Source: Bradyrhizobium sp. ORS 278
GTDB taxonomy: Bacteria > Pseudomonadota > Alphaproteobacteria > Rhizobiales > Xanthobacteraceae
Length of the DNA: 64,000 bases
Assembly (NCBI RefSeq): GCF_000026145.1
Contig: NC_009445.1
Span: 992,001 to 1,056,000, forward strand
Reading direction: 5' to 3'
Part shown: positions 1 through 7,926 of the stretch, piece by piece
How the letters are laid out: each line of letters begins with the position of its first letter
Numbering within the stretch: position 1 is the stretch's first letter
The notes under the pieces: generated by a model
The model's input: the letters and a program-made list of their open reading frames with translations, nothing else
Told to the model about the DNA's origin: nothing
The model's database searches: none
Program-made: the position numbers and the translations under genes

Positions 1-536
1 TCGATCGGATTGCCTTCGAAATCCTTCTTGATTCCCTTCGGCCGTCCGGTGGTGCCCGACGAATACAGCATGTCGTAGCCGGCGACCTGGTCGGCGATCG
101 GCGTCTTGGGCTGCGCGCCGGCCTCCTTGTCCCATGAGCGAAACCCGGGCTCGGGCTCGTCGACCATGAAGAACAGCGGGCCGTCCGCCGCGACGAGATC
201 GCGCACCTGCTCGGCGCATTTCGGCGAGGTGATGAAGACCTTGGCGCCGCAATCCCTGACGATATAGGCGATTTCGTCCTTGGTGAGATAGCGGCTGATC
301 GCGGTGTAGTAGAGGCCGGAGCGCTGCGCGGCCCAGGCGATCTCCATGAAGGCCAGCCGGTTCTCCATCAGGAACGCGACATGGTCGCCGGCCTTGAGGC
401 CGAGCGCGCGAAACAGCTGGGCGCCCTGGTTGGATAGCTCGTCGAGCTCGCGATAGGTGATGGCCTTGCCGGTCCCCGCCATCTGATAGGCGATCTTGTC
501 CGGATGGCTCTGGGCATGAATGGACGGGTGGGTCAT
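1..536 (-). CDS. AMP-binding acyl/aryl-CoA synthetase, N-terminal part (cut by window edge)
   Basis: The first 178 codons of an ANL-superfamily CoA ligase are visible; the rest lies left of the window. The protein begins MTHPSIHAQSHPDK and reaches the ATP-binding P-loop YSSGTTGRPKG at about residues 160-170, the core motif of adenylate-forming ligases, which activate a carboxylate to acyl-AMP and then to acyl-CoA. The ATG at 534-536 is the first Met of the typical N-terminus (a 'Y-x-x-L' segment follows at about residue 28). It lies downstream of the thiolase on the same strand, separated by 173 bp that contain an inverted-repeat element, so the two are probably co-expressed. The substrate cannot be inferred because the binding region is outside the window. 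Confidence 0.9.
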   Translation of the reverse strand, partial: MTHPSIHAQSHPDKIAYQMAGTGKAITYRELDELSNQGAQLFRALGLKAGDHVAFLMENRLAFMEIAWAAQRSGLYYTAISRYLTKDEIAYIVRDCGAKVFITSPKCAEQVRDLVAADGPLFFMVDEPEPGFRSWDKEAGAQPKTPIADQVAGYDMLYSSGTTGRPKGIKKDFEGNPI

Positions 537-568
537 GAGGGCTCACCGCTGCTAAACCAGGAAAAGGC

Positions 569-690
569 GTCGTCCCGGCCTCGAGCCGGGACCCATAACC
601 ACAGGGGGCTGTGGTGAAAGCGAGCTGTGGCTCCAGCTCGCGTAACGTTGGATTCGGTGGCTATGGGTCCCGGCTCAAGGCCGGGACGAC
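569..690. repeat. Intergenic inverted-repeat element, 'gtcccggc' family
   Basis: Arms reading gtcgtcccggcctcgagccg and its near-complement (cggctcaaggccgggacgac) enclose about 70 bp. Same family as the elements at 3516, 6396, 26844, 27658, 53101 and 54584. It contains no gene and no transposase. Confidence 0.85.
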
Positions 691-709
691 ACCATTGATG
701 GAGCGACAG

Positions 710-1882
710 CTAGAGCCGCTCGACGATCGTCACATTCGCCATGCCGCCGCCTTCGCACATGGTCTGCAGGCCGTAGCGCTTGTTGCGCTGTTTCAGCGCA
801 TGCAGCAGCGTCGTCATCAGCTTGGTGCCGGAGCCGCCGAGCGGATGGCCGAGCGCAATCGCACCGCCATTGACGTTGAGACGGCTCGGATCTGCGCCGG
901 TGGTCTTGAGCCAGGCGGTCGGCACCGAGGCGAAGGCCTCGTTGACCTCGTAGAGGTCGATGTCGTCGATCGACATGCCGGCCTTCTGCAGCGCGCGCTG
1001 GGTCGCCGGCAGCGGCGCTTCCAGCATGATGACGGGATCGCCGCCCATCATGGTCATGTGGTGCACGCGGGCCAGCGGCTTGACGCCGAGCGACTTCAGG
1101 CCGCGCTCGTTGACGACCATGACGCCGGAGGCGCCGTCGCAGATCTGGCTCGCGGAGGCAGCGGTCAGCTTGCCGTTCTCGGCGATCAGCTTGACGCCCT
1201 TGATGCCGTCGAGGCTGACGTCGAAGCGGATGCCCTCGTCGATATGATGGGTGTCGGTCGAACCGTCGGCGCGGGTGATCTGCAGCGGGACGATCTCGTC
1301 CTTGAAGTGCCCGGCCTGCGTCGCCGCGATCGCGCGCTGATGGCTGTTATAGGCGTATTCGTCGAGATCATCCTTGGAGAGCCCGTACTTCTCCGCCATC
1401 ATCTCCGCGCCGGTGAACTGGCTGAACTGGATGTTCGGATAGCGGCTCTCCATGCTCGGGCTCTTGTAGTGCCCAAACCCGTTCTTCGCCGGCAAGGTCG
1501 AGGACAGGCCCATCGGCACCCGGGTCATCGACTCCACGCCGGCGGCGATCACCACGTCCATCGCGCCCGACATCACCGCCTGGGCGGCGAAATGCAGCGC
1601 CTGCTGCGACGACCCGCACTGGCGGTCGATCGAGGTGCCCGGGACGCTCTCCGGCAGCTTCGAGGCCAGTACCGCGTTGCGGGCGATGTTGGTCGACTGC
1701 TCGCCGGTCTGCATGACGCAGCCCATGATCACGTCCTCGACCTGGTCCGGCGCGGCGCCGGAGCGCTCGACCAGCGCGTCCAGCACCTTCGCCGCCAGAT
1801 CCGCCGGATGCCAGCCGGCCAGACGCCCGCCCTTTCGGCCGCCGGCCGTGCGCGCAGCCGCGACGATATAGGCTTCCGCCAT
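710..1882 (-). CDS. Thiolase (acetyl-CoA C-acyltransferase)
   Basis: A 390-residue thiolase, normal length for the family. It carries the nucleophilic Cys89 in DRQCGSS, the GGAIALGHPLG motif with His346, and the C-terminal CEGGG motif with Cys376, so the catalytic set is complete. It should cleave a 3-oxoacyl-CoA with CoA to release acetyl-CoA, the last step of beta-oxidation. The start follows a strong Shine-Dalgarno (AGGGAGG) read on the minus strand. It is transcribed divergently from the TetR gene at 2020 and followed by the truncated CoA ligase. With the SDR, crotonase and ligase across the promoter, it completes a side-chain beta-oxidation set. The substrate is unknown. Confidence 0.93.
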   Translation of the reverse strand: MAEAYIVAAARTAGGRKGGRLAGWHPADLAAKVLDALVERSGAAPDQVEDVIMGCVMQTGEQSTNIARNAVLASKLPESVPGTSIDRQCGSSQQALHFAAQAVMSGAMDVVIAAGVESMTRVPMGLSSTLPAKNGFGHYKSPSMESRYPNIQFSQFTGAEMMAEKYGLSKDDLDEYAYNSHQRAIAATQAGHFKDEIVPLQITRADGSTDTHHIDEGIRFDVSLDGIKGVKLIAENGKLTAASASQICDGASGVMVVNERGLKSLGVKPLARVHHMTMMGGDPVIMLEAPLPATQRALQKAGMSIDDIDLYEVNEAFASVPTAWLKTTGADPSRLNVNGGAIALGHPLGGSGTKLMTTLLHALKQRNKRYGLQTMCEGGGMANVTIVERL

Positions 1883-1931
1883 GAGGTTTCCTCCCTAGAC
1901 TTGGTTCGTGATTGGCGCCGATTTAAATGCG

Positions 1932-1952
1932 CGATTGAGCTTTAGTCAATCG
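1932..1952. promoter_or_regulatory. Candidate TetR operator in the divergent promoter
   Basis: A perfect 7-bp inverted repeat, CGATTGA-N7-TCAATCG, lies between the divergent thiolase and TetR genes, 50 bp upstream of the thiolase start and 68 bp upstream of the TetR start. Size and placement suit a TetR dimer that would control both directions. Further half-site-like TCAA elements follow immediately downstream. Confidence 0.55.
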
Positions 1953-2019
1953 ATCAATTAACGCTTGAGATCAACTCCGGCTTCGGCTTATCTGGCCGCA
2001 ACAACCGATAGGAAACGCC

Positions 2020-2679
2020 TTGGGACCTCAGCTGCAAAACAGCGTGCCGGAGAAGCTTGCCGTGGGGCGGAATGCCACCGCGGAAAAGCTGCTGGATGCC
2101 GCCAGCGAGCTGATGATTCAGAGGTCGTCGATCGAGATTTCGCTCAGCGACATCGCGCAGAAGTCCGGCTCCAACGCCGCGCTGGTCAAATACCATTTTG
2201 GCAACAAGGACGGCCTACTGCTGGCGCTGCTTGCGCGCGACGCCGCCACGGAGGTCGCCAATCTCGAATACCTTCTGGCGCAGCCGCTGCCGCCGACCGC
2301 CAAGCTGAAGCTGCACATCAGCGGCATCATCCGCGCCTATCACCGGTTTCCCTACATGAACCGGCTGATCCATTACCTGCTGCACGAAAGCAGTCCCGAG
2401 GCCGCCGACGAGGTATCGAAGTTCTTCGTCGCGCCGCTGTTGGAATTTCATCGCCGCCTGATCGAAGAGGGCGTCGCCAAGGGCGAGTTCCGCGCCGTCG
2501 ACCCCGTGCTGTTCTACACCAGCCTGATCGGCGCCTGCGATCACCTGTTCTTCGGCCGCCACGCGATGTCGCGCGCGATCGGCGTCGGTCCGGTAACCGA
2601 TGATGTCTGCCGCCAGTACATCGCCCATATGGAGGCGCTGATCTGCGGCGGGATACTGAAGAGGGCGAATGGCGAATAG
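2020..2679 (+). CDS. TetR-family transcriptional regulator
   Basis: A 219-residue protein with an N-terminal TetR helix-turn-helix: 'TAEKLLDAASELM' (about 20-32), the helix 'SLSDIAQKSG' (about 41-50) and the recognition region 'ALVKYHFGNKDGLL' (about 54-67). The C-terminal ligand-binding part is poorly conserved, as usual. The chosen start is a TTG preceded by AGGAAA at 2010-2015; an in-frame GTG lies about 14 codons further in. It is divergent from the thiolase and immediately upstream of the SDR, so it is the likely local repressor of the island at 0.7-11 kb. Its effector is probably a pathway acyl- or aryl-CoA, but that is inference. Confidence 0.9.
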   Translation: MGPQLQNSVPEKLAVGRNATAEKLLDAASELMIQRSSIEISLSDIAQKSGSNAALVKYHFGNKDGLLLALLARDAATEVANLEYLLAQPLPPTAKLKLHISGIIRAYHRFPYMNRLIHYLLHESSPEAADEVSKFFVAPLLEFHRRLIEEGVAKGEFRAVDPVLFYTSLIGACDHLFFGRHAMSRAIGVGPVTDDVCRQYIAHMEALICGGILKRANGE

Positions 2680-2743
2680 GGAGTATCTATTCGCTACTCC
2701 CTTTTCGCTATTCGCTAAAAATAAACAAAGGAGGAAACGCACC

Positions 2744-3502
2744 ATGCAACTCAACAACGTCGCCGTTCTGATCACCGGCGGTGGCTCGGGTCTCGGCGCC
2801 GCGACGGCGCGCGCCATGGCGGCCAAGGGCGCCAAGGTCGCCGTGCTCGACCAGAGCCTGGAGAATGCCGAGAAAGTCGCCGCCGAGATCAAGGGCGTCG
2901 CCCTGCATGCCGACGTCACCAACGAGGATCAGGTCAAGGCCGGCATCGCCAAGGCGGAGGCAGCGCACGGCATCGCCCGCGTGCTGGTCAACTGCGCCGG
3001 CATCGGCGGCTCGCAGCGCATCGTCGGCAAGGACGGCGTCTATCCGCTGGCGAAGTTCGCGCGCATCATCAACGTCAACCTGATCGGCACCTTCAACGTG
3101 CTGCGCCTGTTCGCCGAGCGCCTGGTCACCGCGGAAGCGGTCGGCGAGGAGCGCGGCGTCATCATCAACACCGCCAGCGTCGCGGCCTATGAAGGTCAGA
3201 TCGGCCAGATCGCCTATTCGGCCTCGAAGGGCGGTGTCGTCGGCCTCACCCTGCCAGCGGCGCGCGATCTCGCCAGCCAGAAGATCCGCGTCAACACCAT
3301 CGCGCCTGGCCTGTTCCTGACGCCGCTGCTGATGGGCCTGAACGAGGAGGCCCGCAAGAGCCTCGGCGCCCAGGTGCCGCATCCCGCCCGCCTCGGCGAC
3401 GCCTCGGAGTACGGCAACCTCGCCGTCCACATCGTCGAGAACCCGATGCTCAATGGCGAAACCATCCGCCTCGACGGCGCCATCCGCATGGCCCCGCGCT
3501 GA
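2744..3502 (+). CDS. SDR-family dehydrogenase, 3-hydroxyacyl-CoA dehydrogenase type II-like
   Basis: A 252-residue classical short-chain dehydrogenase. It has the cofactor motif TGGGSGLG (11-18), the NCAG motif (83-86), and the catalytic Ser145, Tyr158 and Lys162 (YSASK). The architecture and ending resemble the HSD10/HADH type II subgroup, which oxidises 3-hydroxyacyl-CoA to 3-oxoacyl-CoA with NAD. The ATG at 2744 was chosen because an optimal AAAGGAGG lies just upstream; the frame stays open further upstream without a ribosome site. It is followed by a crotonase and a CoA ligase, giving ligase-hydratase-dehydrogenase, and the thiolase is across the promoter. A close paralogue in an equivalent cassette lies at 31216. 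Confidence 0.92.
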   Translation: MQLNNVAVLITGGGSGLGAATARAMAAKGAKVAVLDQSLENAEKVAAEIKGVALHADVTNEDQVKAGIAKAEAAHGIARVLVNCAGIGGSQRIVGKDGVYPLAKFARIINVNLIGTFNVLRLFAERLVTAEAVGEERGVIINTASVAAYEGQIGQIAYSASKGGVVGLTLPAARDLASQKIRVNTIAPGLFLTPLLMGLNEEARKSLGAQVPHPARLGDASEYGNLAVHIVENPMLNGETIRLDGAIRMAPR

Positions 3503-3515
3503 CGGCGCACTTTAC

Positions 3516-3634
3516 TGTCGTCCCGGCCTTGAGCCGGGACCCAGACTCCGCGGCGCCTGTGAGTGGCAAACTGGCAGACGCCGCGCTCTAACCAATGAAG
3601 CCGGTGGCTATGGATCCCGGCGTTCGCCGGGATG
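3516..3634. repeat. Intergenic inverted-repeat element, 'gtcccggc' family
   Basis: Outer arms tgtcgtcccggccttgagcc and ggcgttcgccgggatgaag flank a variable centre between the SDR and the crotonase. The right end abuts the ribosome site of the next gene. Confidence 0.8.
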
Positions 3635-3655
3635 AAGGTGAGGAGAGAGCGCGCC

Positions 3656-4462
3656 ATGTCCCAACCGCTGCTGATCGAGCATGAGAACGGCGTCGACCGG
3701 GTGACGCTCAATCGTCCGGAGAGCCTGAACGCGCTCGATCCGGCGCTGATCGACGCGCTCAATGCTTATTTTGAAAGCCTGCAGCGAAACCGCGCGACGC
3801 GCGTCGTCGTGCTCAAGGGCGCGGGCAAGAACTTCTGCGCCGGCCTCGATCTCAAGGCCGCCATGCAGCGCCGCGGCGGCGTCAACGAGCCGCCCACTGT
3901 GACCGAATCGCTCGACTCGCAGCGCCGCATCGCCGACATCGTCATGCTGATGCGGCGCTGTCCGCAGCCGATCATCGCGCTTGTGCAGGGCGCGGCCGCG
4001 GGCGGCGGCTTCGCGCTGGCGCTCGCCGCCGACATCCGCATCGCCGCACGCTCGGCGCGCATGAACTGCGCTTTCATCAAGCTCGGCCTCGGGGGCTGCG
4101 ACATCGGCACCAGCTACTTTTTGCCGCGCCTCGTCGGCGTCTCCGTCGCCTCCGAGCTGATTCTCACCGGACGCTTCATCGGCGCCGAACGCGCGCTGAT
4201 GGTCGGGCTGGTGTCGGAGATCGTCGAAGAGGATCAGCTCGATGATGCCGCCGCGCCGATCATCGATGCGATGATGACGGCCTCCCCAGTCGGGCTTCGC
4301 CTGTCGAAGGAATGCCTCAACATGAGCGTCGATGCGTCGTCGATCGAGGCCGTCATCGCGATGGAAGATCGCAACCAGGTGCTGTGCAGCCGCTCGGAAG
4401 ACTTCAAGGAAGGCATTGAAGCCTTCCTCCAGAAGCGCAAGCCGGTCTATACCAACCGCTAG
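3656..4462 (+). CDS. Enoyl-CoA hydratase/isomerase (crotonase) family protein
   Basis: A 268-residue crotonase. The oxyanion-hole segments are FCAGLDL (60-66) and AAAGGGFALALAADIRIA (about 113-130). Aligned by eye to rat hydratase, the first catalytic Glu is replaced by Ile, whereas Asp149 in GCDIGTSYFLPR falls where dienoyl-CoA isomerase has its catalytic Asp; Glu167 occupies the second Glu position. It may therefore be an isomerase-type or atypical hydratase rather than a standard enoyl-CoA hydratase. The ATG at 3656 is preceded by AGGAGAG. It lies between the SDR and the feruloyl-CoA-synthetase-like ligase and probably acts on the CoA ester made by that ligase. Confidence 0.88.
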   Translation: MSQPLLIEHENGVDRVTLNRPESLNALDPALIDALNAYFESLQRNRATRVVVLKGAGKNFCAGLDLKAAMQRRGGVNEPPTVTESLDSQRRIADIVMLMRRCPQPIIALVQGAAAGGGFALALAADIRIAARSARMNCAFIKLGLGGCDIGTSYFLPRLVGVSVASELILTGRFIGAERALMVGLVSEIVEEDQLDDAAAPIIDAMMTASPVGLRLSKECLNMSVDASSIEAVIAMEDRNQVLCSRSEDFKEGIEAFLQKRKPVYTNR

Positions 4463-4503
4463 ATATCAAGATCCGCAAAGGACGATATTTCGGGAGACGC
4501 AAA

Positions 4504-6372
4504 ATGGACGGGACGGCAGCGAAGGTGTTGGAGAAGCCGGCATTCCGCAAGGTCAACTGGCTGGCGCGCGACATCGACGTCGAGCGGCGCGCGGACGGCG
4601 TGATCGTCATCAAGTCGCGCATTCCCCTTCAAGCCTATGAGCCGCATCTCGCCGCGCCGCTGGCGCGCTGGGCCAAGGAAGCGCCGACGCGGACCTGGCT
4701 CGCGCAGCGCAGCGGCCCCGAGCGCCAGTGGCGCAAGCTGCCTTATGCCGAGGCGAAGCGCACCATCGATGGGCTGACGCAAGGGCTGCTCAATCTGAAG
4801 CTTGACGGCCGCCCGGTGGCGATCCTCTCCGGCAATTCCATCGAGCACGCGCTGATGACCTTCGCCGCGATGCAGGCGCGATCGCCGGCGGCGCCGGTGT
4901 CGCCGGCCTATTCGCTCATGAGCCACGACCACCTCAAGCTCAAATATCTCTTCGGGCTGGTGAAGCCGGGCGTGGTCATGGTGCAGGACGGCCCGACCTT
5001 CGAGAAGGCGCTGAAAGCGCTCGATCTCGACGGCGTCACCGTCGTGCATGTCGCGCGTCCCTGCGAGGGCATTCCGAGCGTCAGCTTCGCCGATCTCGCC
5101 GCGACGCCCGTCACCGGCGACGTTGATGCCTCGATCGCGCAGATCACGCCCGAGACTGTGGGCAAGCTGCTGTTCACCTCCGGTTCGACCGGCATGCCCA
5201 AGGCGGTCATCAACACGCAGCGCATGATGTGCGCCAATGCGGCGATGATGATGCAGACGCGTCCGCGCGCGCCGGATGCGCCGGTCTCCACGGTGCTGGA
5301 CTGGATGCCGTGGAATCACACCATGGGCGGCAATGCGGCGTTCAATCCGCTGCTGATCGATGGCGGCACGCTCTACATCGACGACGGCCGGCCGATGCCC
5401 GGCATGTTCGACGAGACGATCAAGAATCTGCGCGAGGTGTCGCCGACCTACTACGCCAACGTTCCCGCAGGCTACGCCGCGCTCGCTGCGGCGATGGAGA
5501 AGGACGACGCGCTGTGCCGCTCGTTCTTCAAGGACCTCGGCATCATGGCGTATGGCGGCGCGCGGCTGCCGGACGATCTCTATGAGCGCATGCAGGCGCT
5601 GGCGGTCAAGACCACCGGCGAGCGCATCGTGTTCTACACCGGCTGGGGCTCGACCGAGACCGCGCCGACCTCGACCGGCACCTATTGGAACACCGAGCGC
5701 GTCGGCCTGATCGGCCTGCCCTTCCCCGGTGTCGAGCTGAAGATGGTTCCGACCGGCGATAAATACGAGCTGCGGCTGCGCGGCATCAACGTGATGCCCG
5801 GCTATTTCGGCCAACCCGAGCTGACCAGGAAGGCGTTCGACGACGAAGGCTTCTACTGCATCGGCGACGCCGGCGTGTTCGTCGATCCCAATGATCCCGC
5901 GCAGGGCATCATCTTCGCCGGCCGTGTCGTCGAGGACTTCAAGTTGACCACCGGCACCTTCGTCCATGTCGGCTCGCTGCGCACCGATGCCATTGCCGCG
6001 GCCACGCCGGCGATCCATGACGCGCTCGTGGCGGGGCAGGACCGCGAATATATCGGCCTGCTGGCGTGGCCGAACCTGCACGCCTGCCGGCAACTAGTCG
6101 GCAATCCCCAAGCGACCTTCGAGGACGTGGTGAAGCATCCGGCTGTCATCGATTGCGTCCGTCGCGGACTTCAGGCGCACAACAAGGAGTGCGAGGGCGC
6201 CAGCAGCCGGCGCATCGGCCGCGCGATGCTGATGGTCGAGCCGCCGTCGATCGACGGCCACGAGCTGACCGACAAGGGCTACATCAACCAGCGCGCCGGC
6301 CTGGAACGCCGCGCCGCCCTGGTCGAGCGTCTCTATGCTGAAACGCCCGACAGCGAGGTGATCGTGCTGTGA
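4504..6372 (+). CDS. Feruloyl-CoA synthetase-type CoA ligase
   Basis: A 622-residue adenylate-forming ligase, the long form characteristic of feruloyl-CoA synthetases (about 590-630 residues). The P-loop FTSGSTGMPK is at 224-233, DWMPWNHTMGGN near 262-273, GWGSTETAP near 380-388 and GRVVEDFKLTTGTFV near 473-487. The C-terminal catalytic-lysine region is TDKGYINQR with Lys near 591, as in other members. Expected reaction: aromatic propenoic or related acid + ATP + CoA to aryl-CoA + AMP + PPi, in the cytoplasm. It follows the crotonase by 41 bp. It is a paralogue of CouB at 29290 and shares the VINTQRM segment, so the two probably differ in substrate range. Confidence 0.9.
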   Translation: MDGTAAKVLEKPAFRKVNWLARDIDVERRADGVIVIKSRIPLQAYEPHLAAPLARWAKEAPTRTWLAQRSGPERQWRKLPYAEAKRTIDGLTQGLLNLKLDGRPVAILSGNSIEHALMTFAAMQARSPAAPVSPAYSLMSHDHLKLKYLFGLVKPGVVMVQDGPTFEKALKALDLDGVTVVHVARPCEGIPSVSFADLAATPVTGDVDASIAQITPETVGKLLFTSGSTGMPKAVINTQRMMCANAAMMMQTRPRAPDAPVSTVLDWMPWNHTMGGNAAFNPLLIDGGTLYIDDGRPMPGMFDETIKNLREVSPTYYANVPAGYAALAAAMEKDDALCRSFFKDLGIMAYGGARLPDDLYERMQALAVKTTGERIVFYTGWGSTETAPTSTGTYWNTERVGLIGLPFPGVELKMVPTGDKYELRLRGINVMPGYFGQPELTRKAFDDEGFYCIGDAGVFVDPNDPAQGIIFAGRVVEDFKLTTGTFVHVGSLRTDAIAAATPAIHDALVAGQDREYIGLLAWPNLHACRQLVGNPQATFEDVVKHPAVIDCVRRGLQAHNKECEGASSRRIGRAMLMVEPPSIDGHELTDKGYINQRAGLERRAALVERLYAETPDSEVIVL

Positions 6373-6395
6373 TGCTGTCATTGCCAGTCGCTCGG

Positions 6396-6512
6396 TGTCG
6401 TCCCCGCGAACGCGGGGACCCATACTCCCAGGCTCATCCGTATGCCGCCGAAGCCCGTTCCGGGCCCATCGAATCGCCGGTGGCTATGGGTCCCGGCTTT
6501 CGCCGGGACGAC
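6396..6512. repeat. Intergenic inverted-repeat element, 'gtccccgcgaac' variant
   Basis: Arms ggtgtcgtccccgcgaac and tttcgccgggacgacc flank about 75 bp between the ligase and the first acyl-CoA dehydrogenase. The adjacent 'tatgggtccc' is also seen in sibling elements. Confidence 0.8.
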
Positions 6513-6546
6513 CACCAAGAGACTTTCCAACAATAGAGTTGATCCC

Positions 6547-7674
6547 ATGAACTTCGATTTTTCCGACGACCAGAAGCAGCTGCGGGACCAGGCGCGGAAA
6601 TTCCTCGCCGAGAAGTGCCCGCCGAAAGCCGTGCGCGTCGTGCTCGACGGCAAGGAGCCGTATGACCGCGCGCTGTGGAAGGGCTTTGCCGAGATGGGGT
6701 TCCTCGGCGTGGCCATTCCGGAAGAATATGGCGGCGCGGGCGCTGGCCATCTCGAGCTGTGCGTGCTCGCCGAGGAGGTGGGCCGCGCGCTGGCGCCGGT
6801 GCCGTTCTCGTCGACCGTCTATCTCGCGGCCGAGGCTTTGATGCTGGCCGGCAGCGACGCGCAGAAGCAGGCCTGGCTGCCGAAGATCGCAAACGGCGAG
6901 ACGATCGGCACCCTTGCGCTGTTCGAGGGCACCGGCAATCCTTCGCCGAAGGCGATCAAGCTCGAAGCTGGCAACGGCTTGCTCAACGGCACCAAGAAGC
7001 CGGTCGCCGATGGCGCCATCGCCGATCTCATCATCGTGGCGGCGCGCACGGCCTCAACCGGCCGCGACAGCGACATCTCGCTGTTCCTGGTCGACACCAA
7101 GGCCGGCGGCGTGGAGGCGAAGGCGCTGACCAATCTCGATCCGACCCGCGGCCAGGCCGAGCTTACCTTTGCGAATTGCAAGGCCGAGCCGCTCGGCGCG
7201 GCCGGCGAGGGCTGGAGCATCCTCACCCAGGTGCTCGACCGCGCCGCCGTGCTGACCGCGTTCGAGCAGGTCGGCGGCTCCGATCGCGCGCTGGAAATGG
7301 GCCGCGACTACGCGCTCGACCGCATCGCCTTCGGCCGGCCGATCGGCTCGTTCCAGGCGGTCAAGCACATGCTGGCCGACATGTATGTCTCGGCGACCTT
7401 GGCGCGCTCCAACGCCTATTACGGCGCCTGGGCGCTCTCGACCAATGCGCCGGAATTGCCGGAGGCCGCGGCCTCGGCGCGCATCAGCGCGACGCAGGCC
7501 TATCAGCATTGCGGCAAGAACAACATCCAGGTCCATGGCGGCATGGGCTTCACCTGGGAGTTCGACTGTCACATGTACTACCGCCGCGCCAACGCGCTCG
7601 CGCTCGGGCTGGGCAGCCTGTCCTACTGGGAAGACCAGCTGATCGACCGCATGCGCAAGCGCAACGCGGCGTGA
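6547..7674 (+). CDS. Acyl-CoA dehydrogenase family protein (short, partner-type subunit)
   Basis: A 375-residue acyl-CoA dehydrogenase with the N-terminal helical domain (DDQKQLRDQARKFL), the C-terminal FAD-binding segment FGRPIGSFQAVKHMLADM (about 263-280) and the VHGGMGFTWE motif near 339-348. The usual IYEGT-type segment near the C-terminus is absent (YYRRANALALGLG), as in the smaller subunits of heteromeric enzymes such as FadE28/29-type pairs. The ATG at 6547 gives the standard MNFDFSDDQ start. It precedes two larger dehydrogenases at 7927 and 9292, so a mixed tetramer is plausible. Likely role: alpha,beta-desaturation of an acyl- or arylpropanoyl-CoA. Confidence 0.88.
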   Translation: MNFDFSDDQKQLRDQARKFLAEKCPPKAVRVVLDGKEPYDRALWKGFAEMGFLGVAIPEEYGGAGAGHLELCVLAEEVGRALAPVPFSSTVYLAAEALMLAGSDAQKQAWLPKIANGETIGTLALFEGTGNPSPKAIKLEAGNGLLNGTKKPVADGAIADLIIVAARTASTGRDSDISLFLVDTKAGGVEAKALTNLDPTRGQAELTFANCKAEPLGAAGEGWSILTQVLDRAAVLTAFEQVGGSDRALEMGRDYALDRIAFGRPIGSFQAVKHMLADMYVSATLARSNAYYGAWALSTNAPELPEAAASARISATQAYQHCGKNNIQVHGGMGFTWEFDCHMYYRRANALALGLGSLSYWEDQLIDRMRKRNAA

Positions 7675-7682
7675 GGCAAGCC

Positions 7683-7811
7683 CGTCATTCCGGGGCGCTC
7701 GCGCGCGCCGAAATGGCTACGCCATTTTGCGCGGAGCGAGCGAACCCGGAATCCAGAGGTTATCTCGTCGAGATTCCGGGTTCGATGCTGCGCATCGCCC
7801 CGGAATGACGG
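7683..7811. repeat. Intergenic inverted-repeat element, 'gtcattccgggg' family
   Basis: Outer arms cgtcattccggggcg and cgccccggaatgacgg, with inner complementary segments around cccggaatc and gattccggg, give a long foldable palindrome between two acyl-CoA dehydrogenase genes. A shorter sibling is at 22304. Confidence 0.85.
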
Positions 7812-7820
7812 AACAAGATC

Positions 7821-7909
7821 GTAGGGTGGGCAAAGCGAAGCGTGCCCACCATCGAAGCCGCGGATTGGGATTGGTGGGCACGGCGCGTTGCGCCTTTGCC
7901 CACCCTACG
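7821..7909. repeat. Intergenic inverted-repeat element, 'gtagggtgggcaaagcg' family
   Basis: Arms gtagggtgggcaaagcg and cgcctttgcccaccctac flank an inner pair (gcgtgcccacc and ggtgggcacggcg). A near-identical copy is at 32075. Confidence 0.9.
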
Positions 7910-7926
7910 AGATGAGAGGTTGAGCC

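Noticed and set aside
611..1945. Long open frame on the plus strand (444 codons) antisense to the thiolase
   Set aside because: High-GC antisense shadow: low-complexity Arg/Ala/His-rich translation, and the minus strand encodes a complete thiolase with all motifs.
4459..6093. Long minus-strand frame (544 codons) opposite the feruloyl-CoA-synthetase-type gene
   Set aside because: Antisense shadow; no motif, His/Arg/Gly-rich, and the plus-strand protein is full length.
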